Of a DNA stretch of 64,000 nucleotides, positions 43,483 to 51,183 are shown in pieces. Location: contig NZ_JARHTP010000013.1 of NCBI RefSeq assembly GCF_029223485.1, positions 124,001 through 188,000 of the forward strand. Direction: 5' to 3'. The notes under the pieces are model-generated. The model had not been told where the DNA came from. It saw only the letters and a program-made list of their open reading frames with translations, and made no database searches. Origin of the DNA: Streptomyces coacervatus. Lineage in GTDB: Bacteria; Actinomycetota; Actinomycetes; Streptomycetales; Streptomycetaceae. Position numbers and translations under genes: made by a program. How positions within the stretch are numbered: position 1 is the first letter of the stretch; every line of letters starts with the position of its first letter.

Positions 43483-44838
43483 GTGGCCGTCGTAAACGAA
43501 TCGACCAGCGCCGGACCGGCGGAGACCGCGGGAAGGATGCGCACGCGCCACCGCCGCACTTCTCCGGTCCCGGTCCTGCTCGCGGTCGACGCGCTTGCCG
43601 CCACCATCGCCGCGGGCGGGGTGTATCTGCTCTGTCAGCGCTGGTTCGTCCCGGCCGTGCTCGTCCCGCTGTGGCTCCTCGCTCTGGCGTCACAACGGGT
43701 GTACGGGTCCTGCGCCGACGCGGAGTGCCTGCGCCGGGTGCTGCGGGCGGCCTGTCTGGCCGCCGCCGCGGCCGGCACCGCCTGGTGGTTCGCGCCCCGC
43801 GACGAGCTGCTGCACGACGCGCTGATCGCACTGCCGCTCGCCACCGGGCTGACGCTCGCGCTGCGCCGGCACCGGCGGGCGAGGATGCGCACCCGCGGAA
43901 GCCGGGTGCTCGTGCTCGGACCCGCCGAGTCCGCCGCCGAGTTGAGCGCGGCGCTGCGCAGGGGGCACGCCCCCGGGGTGCAGATCGTCGGTGTGTACCC
44001 CGACGCCGTGGACCTGCTCAAGGCGGTACGGCGGACCGGCTGTGACGCGGTCATCGCCCTGCCGGGTCCCGAGTTGGGCGCCGAAAGGCTGCGGCGGCTG
44101 TCCTGGGAGCTGTGGACAGCGGGCGTCGACCTGATGCTGGCCCCGGTCCTCGCCGATGTCTCGGCCGGGAGGCTGGCCGTGCGTCCGGTCGCCGGAGTGC
44201 CCCTGTTGCAGCTGCACGCCCCCAGGCTGTCCGCGCTGCCCCGCGTCCCCAAAGAGCTGACGGACCGTCTGCTGGCTTTGCTGGGTCTGCTGCTGCTGGC
44301 TCCGCTGATGGCGCTCATCGCCGCGTGGGTACGGCTCGACAGCCCGGGACCCGCGTTCTACCGGGAGCGCAGAATCGGGTGCGACAGCCGTGAGTTCACT
44401 CTGCTGAAGTTCCGGACGATGCGCCGCGGTACGGACCGGCTCAAGGCCGAACTCGCCCACCTCAACCGCTACGGCAGCGACCGGTACTTCAAGATCGCCG
44501 ACGATCCGCGCGTCACCAGGGCGGGAGGGTTCCTGCGCTCGTCCTCACTGGACGAGCTGCCGCAGCTGTTCAATGTGGTGGCAGGCCATATGTCCCTCGT
44601 CGGCCCGCGACCTCTGGTGAAGGACGAGGTCGCCGCCCTGAGCGAGGACGGCAGTCACCGGCTCCTGGTGAAGCCGGGCATGAGCGGGTTGTGGCAGGTC
44701 AGCGGCCGCTCCTGCCTGCCGATCGAAGAGCGGGACCGGCTCGATGTGAGCTACGTCGAGAACTGGTCGCCCGCCCTGGACCTGTCCATCCTGCTGCGGA
44801 CGCCGTCCGCGGTCGTGCGCCGGACCGGCGCATGCTGA
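43483..44838 (+). CDS. Polyprenyl-phosphate sugar-1-phosphate transferase (WcaJ/exopolysaccharide type)
   Basis: The 451-residue membrane enzyme has an N-terminal region of four hydrophobic segments (e.g. VPVLLAVDALAATIAAGGVYLL), a cytosolic middle domain (SRVLVLGPAESAAELSAALRRG), and a C-terminal sugar-transferase domain from about 257: TDRLLALLGLLLLAPLM, SPGPAFYRERRIG, LLKFRTMRRG and MSLVGPRPLVKDEV. It starts polymer synthesis by moving a sugar-1-phosphate to undecaprenyl phosphate. The GTG start (43483) has AGAGGTGAGG 9 nt upstream; the earlier ATG overlaps the operator and was rejected. The next gene follows by 9 nt. Confidence 0.92.
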   Translation: MAVVNESTSAGPAETAGRMRTRHRRTSPVPVLLAVDALAATIAAGGVYLLCQRWFVPAVLVPLWLLALASQRVYGSCADAECLRRVLRAACLAAAAAGTAWWFAPRDELLHDALIALPLATGLTLALRRHRRARMRTRGSRVLVLGPAESAAELSAALRRGHAPGVQIVGVYPDAVDLLKAVRRTGCDAVIALPGPELGAERLRRLSWELWTAGVDLMLAPVLADVSAGRLAVRPVAGVPLLQLHAPRLSALPRVPKELTDRLLALLGLLLLAPLMALIAAWVRLDSPGPAFYRERRIGCDSREFTLLKFRTMRRGTDRLKAELAHLNRYGSDRYFKIADDPRVTRAGGFLRSSSLDELPQLFNVVAGHMSLVGPRPLVKDEVAALSEDGSHRLLVKPGMSGLWQVSGRSCLPIEERDRLDVSYVENWSPALDLSILLRTPSAVVRRTGAC

Positions 44839-44847
44839 GGAGCCCCC

Positions 44848-46068
44848 ATGAGCGACCAGACACCGGCACTGCTCGTCAAGTTGGGGTGTTTCCCGCAACT
44901 CCACGGGGGGCTCGGGGTGGTGCGCACCCTGGGGCGCATGGGCGTCCCGGCGTACGCCATGGTCGAGGACCGCTTCACCCCGACCGCCCTCTCACGCCAT
45001 CTCGCCGGCCGCTTCGTCCGCCCGACGACCGGCCGGGAGGACGCCTCGGAACTGGTCGCGGCGCTCCTGCAGATCGGCCGGGAGATCGGCCGCCGCGCGG
45101 TCGCCGTGGCGGAGGGGGACGAGGCCGCCGTACTGCTGGCGGAGCACGCCGACCGCCTGGCCGAATGGTTCGTGCTGCCCCCTGTGCCGCCCGCGCTGCC
45201 GCGCAGGCTGGCCAGCAAGGAAGGGCTGCACCGGATCTGCCAGGAGCACGGGGTGCCCACTCCCCGGACCCGGTCCCCCGTCGACCGCGCCGAGTTGGTC
45301 GCGGTGAGCCGCGAGTGGGGCTTTCCTGTGGTGCTCAAGGACAGGGAGGCGTTCACCAAGCTGGACGACTCCGCCATGGGACACACCACCGTCGTCCATG
45401 ACGAGGGTGAGCTGCTCGCCCGGTGCGGGGCGGCCGAGTCTCCGTCCGTCATCGTGCAGGAGTACATCCCTCTCGACATCGCCGAGGAGTGGTTCACCCA
45501 CCTCTACGTGAGCGCCTCAGGCACGCCCCGGCTCGTCTTCACGGGCCACAAGCTCCGCTCCTGGCCGCCCGGGACGGGCCTCACCACCCGGGCGCGGGCC
45601 CGGCCCAACTCCGTCCTCGCGACGCTGGCCGCCGAGCTGTGCCGGGCGATCGGCTACTGCGGGATCGCCGACCTCGACTGGCGGTTCGACCGGCGCGACG
45701 GCCGCTACAAGCTGGTGGACTTCAACCCTCGGTTCGGACAGCAGTTCCGTCTCTTCGGCACCGCGCGGGGACTGGACGTGGTCCGGGCGCTGTACCTGGA
45801 TCTGACGGGTCAGCACGTTCCGGACGAGCAGCAGATCCACGGCCGGGGCTTCATCGTGGGCAATCTGGATGCGGTGTCGGCGACGGTGAGTGCCTGGCGC
45901 GAACGCCGGCTGCCGGCGTCGCTGTCGCGGCGGAACCTCGAACGGGCCTGGCTGAGCCGGGACGACCCCGTGCCCGCGGTCGCCGAGGCGGCGCGCTTCA
46001 GCGGCACCGTGGCCCGGCGGCTCACCAAACCGGTGCGTGTCCTGGCGCAGAAAGGCGCAGTGTCGTGA
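44848..46068 (+). CDS. ATP-grasp ligase-like protein
   Basis: The 406-residue protein has an ATP-grasp fold: an N-terminal pre-ATP domain (GGLGVVRTLGRMGVPAYAM), then PRRLASKEGLHRICQEHGVPTP, WGFPVVLKDREAF (ATP-binding Lys) and VDFNPRFGQQFRLF with the metal-binding Asn/Glu-type region. Such enzymes join a carboxylate to an amine or phosphate donor. In a polysaccharide locus it could attach an amino acid or acyl group to a sugar, but the substrate is unknown. It overlaps the downstream GT4 gene by 4 nt (GTGA). Confidence 0.85.
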   Translation: MSDQTPALLVKLGCFPQLHGGLGVVRTLGRMGVPAYAMVEDRFTPTALSRHLAGRFVRPTTGREDASELVAALLQIGREIGRRAVAVAEGDEAAVLLAEHADRLAEWFVLPPVPPALPRRLASKEGLHRICQEHGVPTPRTRSPVDRAELVAVSREWGFPVVLKDREAFTKLDDSAMGHTTVVHDEGELLARCGAAESPSVIVQEYIPLDIAEEWFTHLYVSASGTPRLVFTGHKLRSWPPGTGLTTRARARPNSVLATLAAELCRAIGYCGIADLDWRFDRRDGRYKLVDFNPRFGQQFRLFGTARGLDVVRALYLDLTGQHVPDEQQIHGRGFIVGNLDAVSATVSAWRERRLPASLSRRNLERAWLSRDDPVPAVAEAARFSGTVARRLTKPVRVLAQKGAVS

Positions 46069-47243
46069 GGCGGACCATCCTGCACTTGGCGCAGTCGAGC
46101 GAGGCGGGCGTCGCCCGAGTGGTCACGGACCTGGCCGCCGGGCAGTGCGCGAGGGGCGACCGGGTGATCGTGGCATGTCCGGCCGCGGGCACGCTGTCGT
46201 GGACGGCCGCGCAGCGTGGCGCCGAGGTCGTGCCGTGGGACGCCGTGCGCTCTCCCGGTGCGGCGCTCCCGCGTGAGGTGGCCGGAGTGCGGCGCATCGT
46301 GGACCTGGTGCGCCCGGACGTGGTGCACCTGCACAGTGCGAAGGCGGGCCTCGCGGGCCGCCTGGCGATACTCGGGCTGCTGCCCACCGTCTATCAGCCG
46401 CATGCCTGGTCGTTCGACGCCGTGTCCGCTGTCCTGCGGACCGCCACCGTGCAGTGGGAGAGGGCGGGAGCGCGCTGGGCACACCAGGTGGTGTGCGTCA
46501 GTGACGGCGAGCGTGCCCATGGGGTGGCCGCCGGCATCCGGTCCCGGTACGCCGTCGTACGCAATGGGGTGGACCTGGACTGGTGCAGCCCGCCGGAGGC
46601 CGGTTCCCGTGCGGCTGCGCGGTACCGGCTCGGTGTCTCCGGCGCCGGGCCGCTGGCCGTGTGCGTGGCGCGTCTGTGCCGTCAGAAGGGGCAGGACGTG
46701 CTGCTCGACGCCTGGGCGCAGATCGAGGAGCGGCTGCCGCAGGCGCGGCTGGTCCTGGTCGGGGGCGGGCCGGACCGTTCGGTCCTGGCAGCGCGGGCGC
46801 CCTCGACCGTCGGGTTCGCCGGGACCGTCGTCGACCCTCGCGACTGGTATCTGGCTGCCGATCTCGTGGTGCTGGCCTCCCGGTGGGAGGCGGGGATGGC
46901 GCTCGCCCCGCTGGAGGCCATGGCTTGCTCCCGCCCCGTCGTCGTCACCGATGTGCCGGGAGCCCGGGAGTTCCTGCCGGCACGTCATGTGCCGTTTGCC
47001 GTCGTGGCGTTGGACGATCCGGGCGCGCTCGCGAGTGCGGTGGTACGTCTGCTGGCGGATCCTGCGGCCGGCCGTGCACTCGGCGAGGAGGCGCAGGCGC
47101 ATGTGCGCCGCCATCACGACGTGCGGCGGGTCGTCGAGCGTATGTACACCGTGTACGACGAGGCCCGCCGCGTCTGGGCCGCGGGCGTGCACGGCCGGAA
47201 CCGTACGACGGCCGGGGCGCGTGATGCGCAGATGCGGTCATGA
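46065..47243 (+). CDS. GT4-family glycosyltransferase
   Basis: The 392-residue cytosolic glycosyltransferase starts at GTG (VRRTILHLAQSSEAGVARVV), coupled to the ATP-grasp gene by GTGA. The N-terminal half has VVHLHSAKAGLAGR and the C-terminal half CVARLCRQKGQDVLLDAW, LVLVGGGPDRS and the E-x7-E region RWEAGMALAPLEAMACSRPVV, typical of GT4. It adds one sugar to the lipid-linked intermediate made by the sugar transferase. The last 6 nt overlap the convergent deacetylase gene. Confidence 0.9.
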   Translation: MRRTILHLAQSSEAGVARVVTDLAAGQCARGDRVIVACPAAGTLSWTAAQRGAEVVPWDAVRSPGAALPREVAGVRRIVDLVRPDVVHLHSAKAGLAGRLAILGLLPTVYQPHAWSFDAVSAVLRTATVQWERAGARWAHQVVCVSDGERAHGVAAGIRSRYAVVRNGVDLDWCSPPEAGSRAAARYRLGVSGAGPLAVCVARLCRQKGQDVLLDAWAQIEERLPQARLVLVGGGPDRSVLAARAPSTVGFAGTVVDPRDWYLAADLVVLASRWEAGMALAPLEAMACSRPVVVTDVPGAREFLPARHVPFAVVALDDPGALASAVVRLLADPAAGRALGEEAQAHVRRHHDVRRVVERMYTVYDEARRVWAAGVHGRNRTTAGARDAQMRS

Positions 47244-48011
47244 CCGGTCGGCGGAGCCGATCAGTGAGTGCAGGGTGGGGCGCAGCGACGGTACCGCCCC
47301 GGACATCCGGCGGACGGCGGAATAGCCGCGCCAGGTCTTCAGTCGGAAGGTCGCGCCGATCTCGGTGGCGTTGATGTCGACGCGCGGGACGGCATGGCGC
47401 CCGGCGCCTTCGTGCACGCTGAACGCGATCTCGAAGCCGGCTTCGGCCACGGCTCTGCGTACGGCGGCGTCATGCGTTCCGTAGGGGTAGGCGAAGGCGC
47501 GGGCGCGCCTGCCGGTGATGTCGGCCAGCACCGCCGCGGCGTCCACGAGATTGCGGGAGAGGGTCCCGGGCCCGGCGTTCGCCATGTCGCTGTGGTCCCA
47601 TCCGTGGCATTCGACGTCCAGCCCCGCATCTACGAGTGCGCGCACGCCTTCCGCGTCGAGCAGCGGCTCGTCGGGCATCTCGGCCATCCATGTGGAGCGG
47701 CCGCCGAGCACTCCGCTGAGCACGAAGGCGGTGGCCGGGAACCCCAGTTCGTTCAGGATGGGCAGTCCCTCGTCCAGAAGGGCCCGATAGCCGTCGTCGA
47801 AGGTCACCAGCACGCTGTGGCTGGGGAAGTCACCGCTCAGGTAGCGGCCGAGCGTCAGGGGCGTCCAGCCCCGGTCGAGGAGCCCTCGCAGTTGTCTGCG
47901 GAGCGTGTCCGGCGGGACGAACAGGCAGAACGGGTCCTGCCGGGCGGGGCGTGTGCCCACGCCGTGGTACATGAGTACCAGCGGCCGCTTGAGCGCGATG
48001 GCGGGACTCAT
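47238..48011 (-). CDS. NodB-type polysaccharide deacetylase
   Basis: The 257-residue protein starts MSPAIALKRPLVLMYHGVG. The NodB motifs are LVTFDDGYRALLDEG (catalytic Asp pair), VECHGWDHSDM (metal His pair), AYPYGTHD and a later region ending IAFSVHEG. It has no signal peptide, so it may act on a lipid-linked intermediate or be exported otherwise. It overlaps the upstream GT fusion gene by 4 nt (ATGA), suggesting that the GT product is deacetylated. GlcNAc or GalNAc deacetylation is the family role. Confidence 0.88.
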   Translation of the reverse strand: MSPAIALKRPLVLMYHGVGTRPARQDPFCLFVPPDTLRRQLRGLLDRGWTPLTLGRYLSGDFPSHSVLVTFDDGYRALLDEGLPILNELGFPATAFVLSGVLGGRSTWMAEMPDEPLLDAEGVRALVDAGLDVECHGWDHSDMANAGPGTLSRNLVDAAAVLADITGRRARAFAYPYGTHDAAVRRAVAEAGFEIAFSVHEGAGRHAVPRVDINATEIGATFRLKTWRGYSAVRRMSGAVPSLRPTLHSLIGSADRS

Positions 48012-50161
48012 CGGGAACCCTCTGCATGCGGACCGTCCGCGGCAGCTCCGCCCGATCTCATCCAACCGGCCAGTCCGCGCCCGGCCCCGGCAGCCTTGGC
48101 GAGGTCGCGCACCGCCGCGGCGAAGGGGACGAGGGGCAGCGCCGCCCAGTGGTGGCGGCGTACGGCCCGGGCGAGCGGCAGTGACACGTACGCCGCGAAC
48201 CCCACAGCCGCGACCGACCGGGCGCGCGGGCCCGAGACCACCGCGGCGAGGGCGCCGGCGTAGGCGAATCCCCTGGCCACATCCCGGCCCAGCATGCGCG
48301 GGTTCGCCGATCGTCCGTCGCCCTCGCCGTAACGGAAGTACATCTCCGCCGTCCGGCGCAGCGTCGGCCGCTGATCCCAGCGGACCTCGGCGGAGGAGGC
48401 GAGGACCGCCCGGTGGTCGGCCCCGATGACGGCGCGGCCGAAGAGCACGTCCTCGGCGGTCCGCAGCTGTTCGGGGAAGCCCCCGGCGTCCTGCCAGGCG
48501 GTGCGGGCGAAGGCCATCGAGCGCCCGGTGGGCATGGTCGGGTCGAGTCCGCGGCCGAAGAGCCGGCAGTACACGCGTGTCCACGGTCCCGGATGCCGGG
48601 CCTCCTCGGGGACCGGATAGCCCACCGCCGCCATGGCCCGGGCCGGCGCCGCGCCGCCGTCCACCCGGTAGACGCCGGTGATCAGGTCGGCCGGGTCGGG
48701 CTCCGCCGCCGCCGCGCGCAGCCGGTCCAGCCAGTCGGGGTCGGGGTAGCAGCCCGCGTCGGTGCAGGCGATCAGCGGGTTGGCCGCGGCGCGCACGCCG
48801 GCGTTGCGGCCGGCCGAGATGCCGGAGCCGGGGAGCCGGAGCAGGCGGATCCTGGCGTCCTTCGCGGCCCACGCCCCGACCCGGTCGGCCGTGTCGTCGG
48901 CCGAGCCGCCGTCGACGACGACGATCTCGTCCCCGTCCTCCACCAGTTGGGGAACCAGCAGGCCCAGCAGCCGGTCGATCACATCGCCCTCGTTCAGCAC
49001 GGTGGTCACCACCGAAACCGGCGCCGTCCCGGTCAGCCCCGCGCCGGGCAGCCGAGCGGCCTCGGAGAGAATCTGCACCAGCCGTCCGGCGCACTCGGCG
49101 GGGCCCGGATGGGAAGCGGTCAGCCGCTGCCCCACCGCGCCCATGGCGAGACGGGTGTCGCGATCCGCCAACCGCCGCAGCGCCAGGCCCACTTCGGCGG
49201 GGGCGCCGGGCGGCACGGAGATCCCGGCGGGCGCCGCACCCGGCTGCGCCACCCGGTCGGCCACGGGGCCCGGCGTGGCGATCACGGGGACCGCGGAGCG
49301 CATCGCCTCCAGGGCGACCGCGCCGAACCCCTCCGGATGGGGCATCGCCGGGGTGGGCTTGGTCAGCACCGCGACCGCGTCGGCCCCGGGGATGCTGCGC
49401 CAGGCGTCCTCGATCCAGCCCGTGAAGTCGACGCGGTCGCCCACCCCGAGGTCGGCGGCCAGCTGCGAGAGCCGGCTGCGCTCGCCCGGTTCGGCGGGAT
49501 CGTCGCCCCCGATCGCAACCAGCCGCCAGCGCTCGCCCCCCGGCCTCGCCAAGGCCTCGATCGCATCGTCCACGCCCTTGTTGGCGACCATGCGGCTGAG
49601 GGTGAGCAGCAGCGACTCGTCGTGGCCGTTGAGCCGTACGCCCTGTCGTACGAGATTGTCCCGGGCGGCCTCGCGGGGCAGTGCGGTGCCCTCCGGCGCG
49701 GGGAACGGTACGAGTACGGCACGGGGGTGTCGCGAGGCGACGACCAGTCCGTCCGCCGTGGCGACGCAGTCGTCGATGAGCGCGGCCAGGAGCTTCATCA
49801 GACGGGGGTGGGTGTAGTCGTGCTTGGCCCATACGCAGCGCACCCCGGTGAGCCACGCGGCCGGGCCGCACACGCACGCCGCTTTGATCCCGTTGGCGAG
49901 AACCACGTCGGGCCGGTCCGCCCGCAGCCGGCGCGCGAACCATGCCGACGAGGCCCCGACCGCCGATCCGGTCCGGCCCGTGCGGTGCGTGACGCAGGGC
50001 ACGCCCCGGCGGCGGAACTCCTCGCCCAGCGGCCCCTCCCCCAGCATCACCGCGTCCACGGCCAGCCGGTCCGTGGCGTCGAGCAGCGCCAGCAGCCAGA
50101 GTTCGGCACCGCCGAGGATTCCGGCGGTCGTGACCACTGTGACGCGCAGTGGACGGTTCAT
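48008..50161 (-). CDS. Two-domain GT4-GT2 fusion glycosyltransferase
   Basis: The 717-residue protein joins two glycosyltransferases. Residues about 5-370 are GT4-like: TTAGILGGAELWLLALL, LLLTLSRMVANKGVDDAIEAL and HPEGFGAVALEAMRSAVPVI (E-x7-E). Residues from about 381 are GT2: PVSVVTTVLNEGDVIDRLL, then VDGGSADDTAD (DxD-like), SGISAGRNAGVRAA and DAGCYPDPDWLD. The C-terminal part has a hydrophobic stretch and may associate with the membrane. The start at 50161 is behind GAGGAGGGG. Such a fusion could add two sugars in a row. Site F lies upstream. Confidence 0.9.
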   Translation of the reverse strand: MNRPLRVTVVTTAGILGGAELWLLALLDATDRLAVDAVMLGEGPLGEEFRRRGVPCVTHRTGRTGSAVGASSAWFARRLRADRPDVVLANGIKAACVCGPAAWLTGVRCVWAKHDYTHPRLMKLLAALIDDCVATADGLVVASRHPRAVLVPFPAPEGTALPREAARDNLVRQGVRLNGHDESLLLTLSRMVANKGVDDAIEALARPGGERWRLVAIGGDDPAEPGERSRLSQLAADLGVGDRVDFTGWIEDAWRSIPGADAVAVLTKPTPAMPHPEGFGAVALEAMRSAVPVIATPGPVADRVAQPGAAPAGISVPPGAPAEVGLALRRLADRDTRLAMGAVGQRLTASHPGPAECAGRLVQILSEAARLPGAGLTGTAPVSVVTTVLNEGDVIDRLLGLLVPQLVEDGDEIVVVDGGSADDTADRVGAWAAKDARIRLLRLPGSGISAGRNAGVRAAANPLIACTDAGCYPDPDWLDRLRAAAAEPDPADLITGVYRVDGGAAPARAMAAVGYPVPEEARHPGPWTRVYCRLFGRGLDPTMPTGRSMAFARTAWQDAGGFPEQLRTAEDVLFGRAVIGADHRAVLASSAEVRWDQRPTLRRTAEMYFRYGEGDGRSANPRMLGRDVARGFAYAGALAAVVSGPRARSVAAVGFAAYVSLPLARAVRRHHWAALPLVPFAAAVRDLAKAAGAGRGLAGWMRSGGAAADGPHAEGSR

Positions 50162-50255
50162 GGGCCCCTCCTCGCAGAGTCGCGGCGCCGGTCTGCCGCC
50201 GACCCGAGGAGGACAGACCAGCGCCGCCCAGAGGATTCATGGCAGCTATATGTAT

Positions 50256-50303
50256 ATTTACGATGTATACGTACAGACTAGGCCGAAAGGTGCGCACGGT
50301 CAA
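50256..50303 (-). promoter_or_regulatory. Leftward promoter with operator site F (GT4-GT2 and deacetylase operon)
   Basis: The minus strand has TTGACC (50303-50298), a 17-nt spacer, TAGTCT, then 4 nt and the dyad GTATAC-ATC-GTAAAT (core 50256-50270). The -35 to operator distance is 33 bp, the same as sites A, B and D. It serves the GT fusion gene starting at 50161. Confidence 0.78.
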
Positions 50304-50338
50304 GGCGGGGTCTCCCGCCATTTCCGGCTAACATCCGT

Positions 50339-50353
50339 GTTTACGTCGTATAC
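50339..50353. promoter_or_regulatory. Operator site G, upstream of the second tetR gene
   Basis: GTTTAC-GTC-GTATAC is a 15-bp dyad of the same type, 24 bp before the tetR start codon. No good -35 box lies at the fixed distance seen at the other sites, so the tetR promoter is probably weaker or differently spaced. It suggests autoregulation. Confidence 0.72.
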
Positions 50354-50377
50354 GGACGCGTCGCGAGGAGACGGGCA

Positions 50378-51112
50378 ATGGCAGAGAGCGGCTCCGAGAC
50401 CGGACCCACCCGTCGCGCCAGCGACCGCGGCCGCTACGGCAGGCTCAGTCGTGAGCGCGTGCTGGCCGCCGCCCTGCAACTGGTGGACCGCGAAGGCCTC
50501 TCGGCCCTGAGCATGCGCCGGCTGGGTGCGGAGCTCGGAGTGGAGGCGATGGCGCTCTACCGTTATGCGGCGAGCAAGGACGCACTCCTCGACGGCCTGG
50601 TCGAAGCGCTGTATCTCGAGCTGGAGGAGAGCCTGGCCGCCGGCCCCGAAGCCGGCCCGACGGACGCTGCGCCCGCCTGGCGCGCCGAGCTGCACCGCAT
50701 CGCCCGGGCCACCTACGACGTCTGCCTCGCCCACCCCCAGGCGGTCCCGCTGCTCACCACCCGCATGCTGGCCGTCCCGCTCGCGCGTCGCCCGCTCGCC
50801 GTGCTGAAGGACCACGAGAGGGTGCTCGCCCTGCTCCGGGAGGCGGGCCTCGACGACGCCGGCACGGCGGCCGCCTTCCGGGCCTTCACCGCATGGCTGC
50901 TCGGCTATGTGTCCGTGGAGCTGCGGCCGATGGTGGACAACCCCGACGAGCAGGAACCGGCGTTCCGCCTCGGCCTGCACCGCATGCCGCCCCAGGAGCT
51001 GCCCAGGCTCCGCGAAGCCGCCCCCGCCCTCACCGAGCCGGGCGGCCCGGAGGGCCTGACCGCCGGCCTGGACGCGCTGCTCGACCGTTTCGGGGAGACC
51101 GCCGGGAGCTAG
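50378..51112 (+). CDS. TetR-family regulator 2, paralogue of the 38.2-kb regulator
   Basis: The 244-residue regulator has helix-turn-helix LSMRRLGAELGVEAMALYRY and the ligand domain with ARATYDVCLAHPQAVPLL and AWLLGYVSVELRPMVDNPDE. It is strongly similar to the first TetR protein along its full length, including the HTH recognition helix, so both probably bind the same operators. Sites F and G lie between this gene and the divergent GT fusion. Two paralogues at the edges of one gene block suggest duplication and shared control, perhaps with different ligands. Confidence 0.93.
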   Translation: MAESGSETGPTRRASDRGRYGRLSRERVLAAALQLVDREGLSALSMRRLGAELGVEAMALYRYAASKDALLDGLVEALYLELEESLAAGPEAGPTDAAPAWRAELHRIARATYDVCLAHPQAVPLLTTRMLAVPLARRPLAVLKDHERVLALLREAGLDDAGTAAAFRAFTAWLLGYVSVELRPMVDNPDEQEPAFRLGLHRMPPQELPRLREAAPALTEPGGPEGLTAGLDALLDRFGETAGS

Positions 51113-51134
51113 ACCCCGCACAGGCTCCGCGCGA

Positions 51135-51182
51135 TACGTATTCCGGTACGTATTCCTCGACTTCCGGTACGTATTCTTCGAC
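51135..51182. repeat. Tandem 21-bp repeats with TACGTA cores
   Basis: Two direct copies at 51141-51161 and 51162-51182 differ at one base, each containing TTCCGGTACGTATTC. A partial third begins with TACGTA at 51135. The TACGTA hexamers are spaced 12 and 21 bp apart. They lie in front of the GH43-like gene and behind the tetR stop, so they may be a binding array for another regulator. Confidence 0.6.
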
Positions 51183-51183
51183 G

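Noticed and set aside
47238..50321. A single 1000-residue protein spanning the deacetylase and GT genes
   Set aside because: Only the last 257 residues are family-like; the rest is the off-frame shadow of the GT4-GT2 gene with Arg/Gly/Ala-rich sequence.
50893..51183. N-terminal extension of the GH43-like protein through the tandem repeats
   Set aside because: It would overlap the tetR2 coding region and give a repetitive Thr/Tyr/Ser sequence unlike GH43 proteins.
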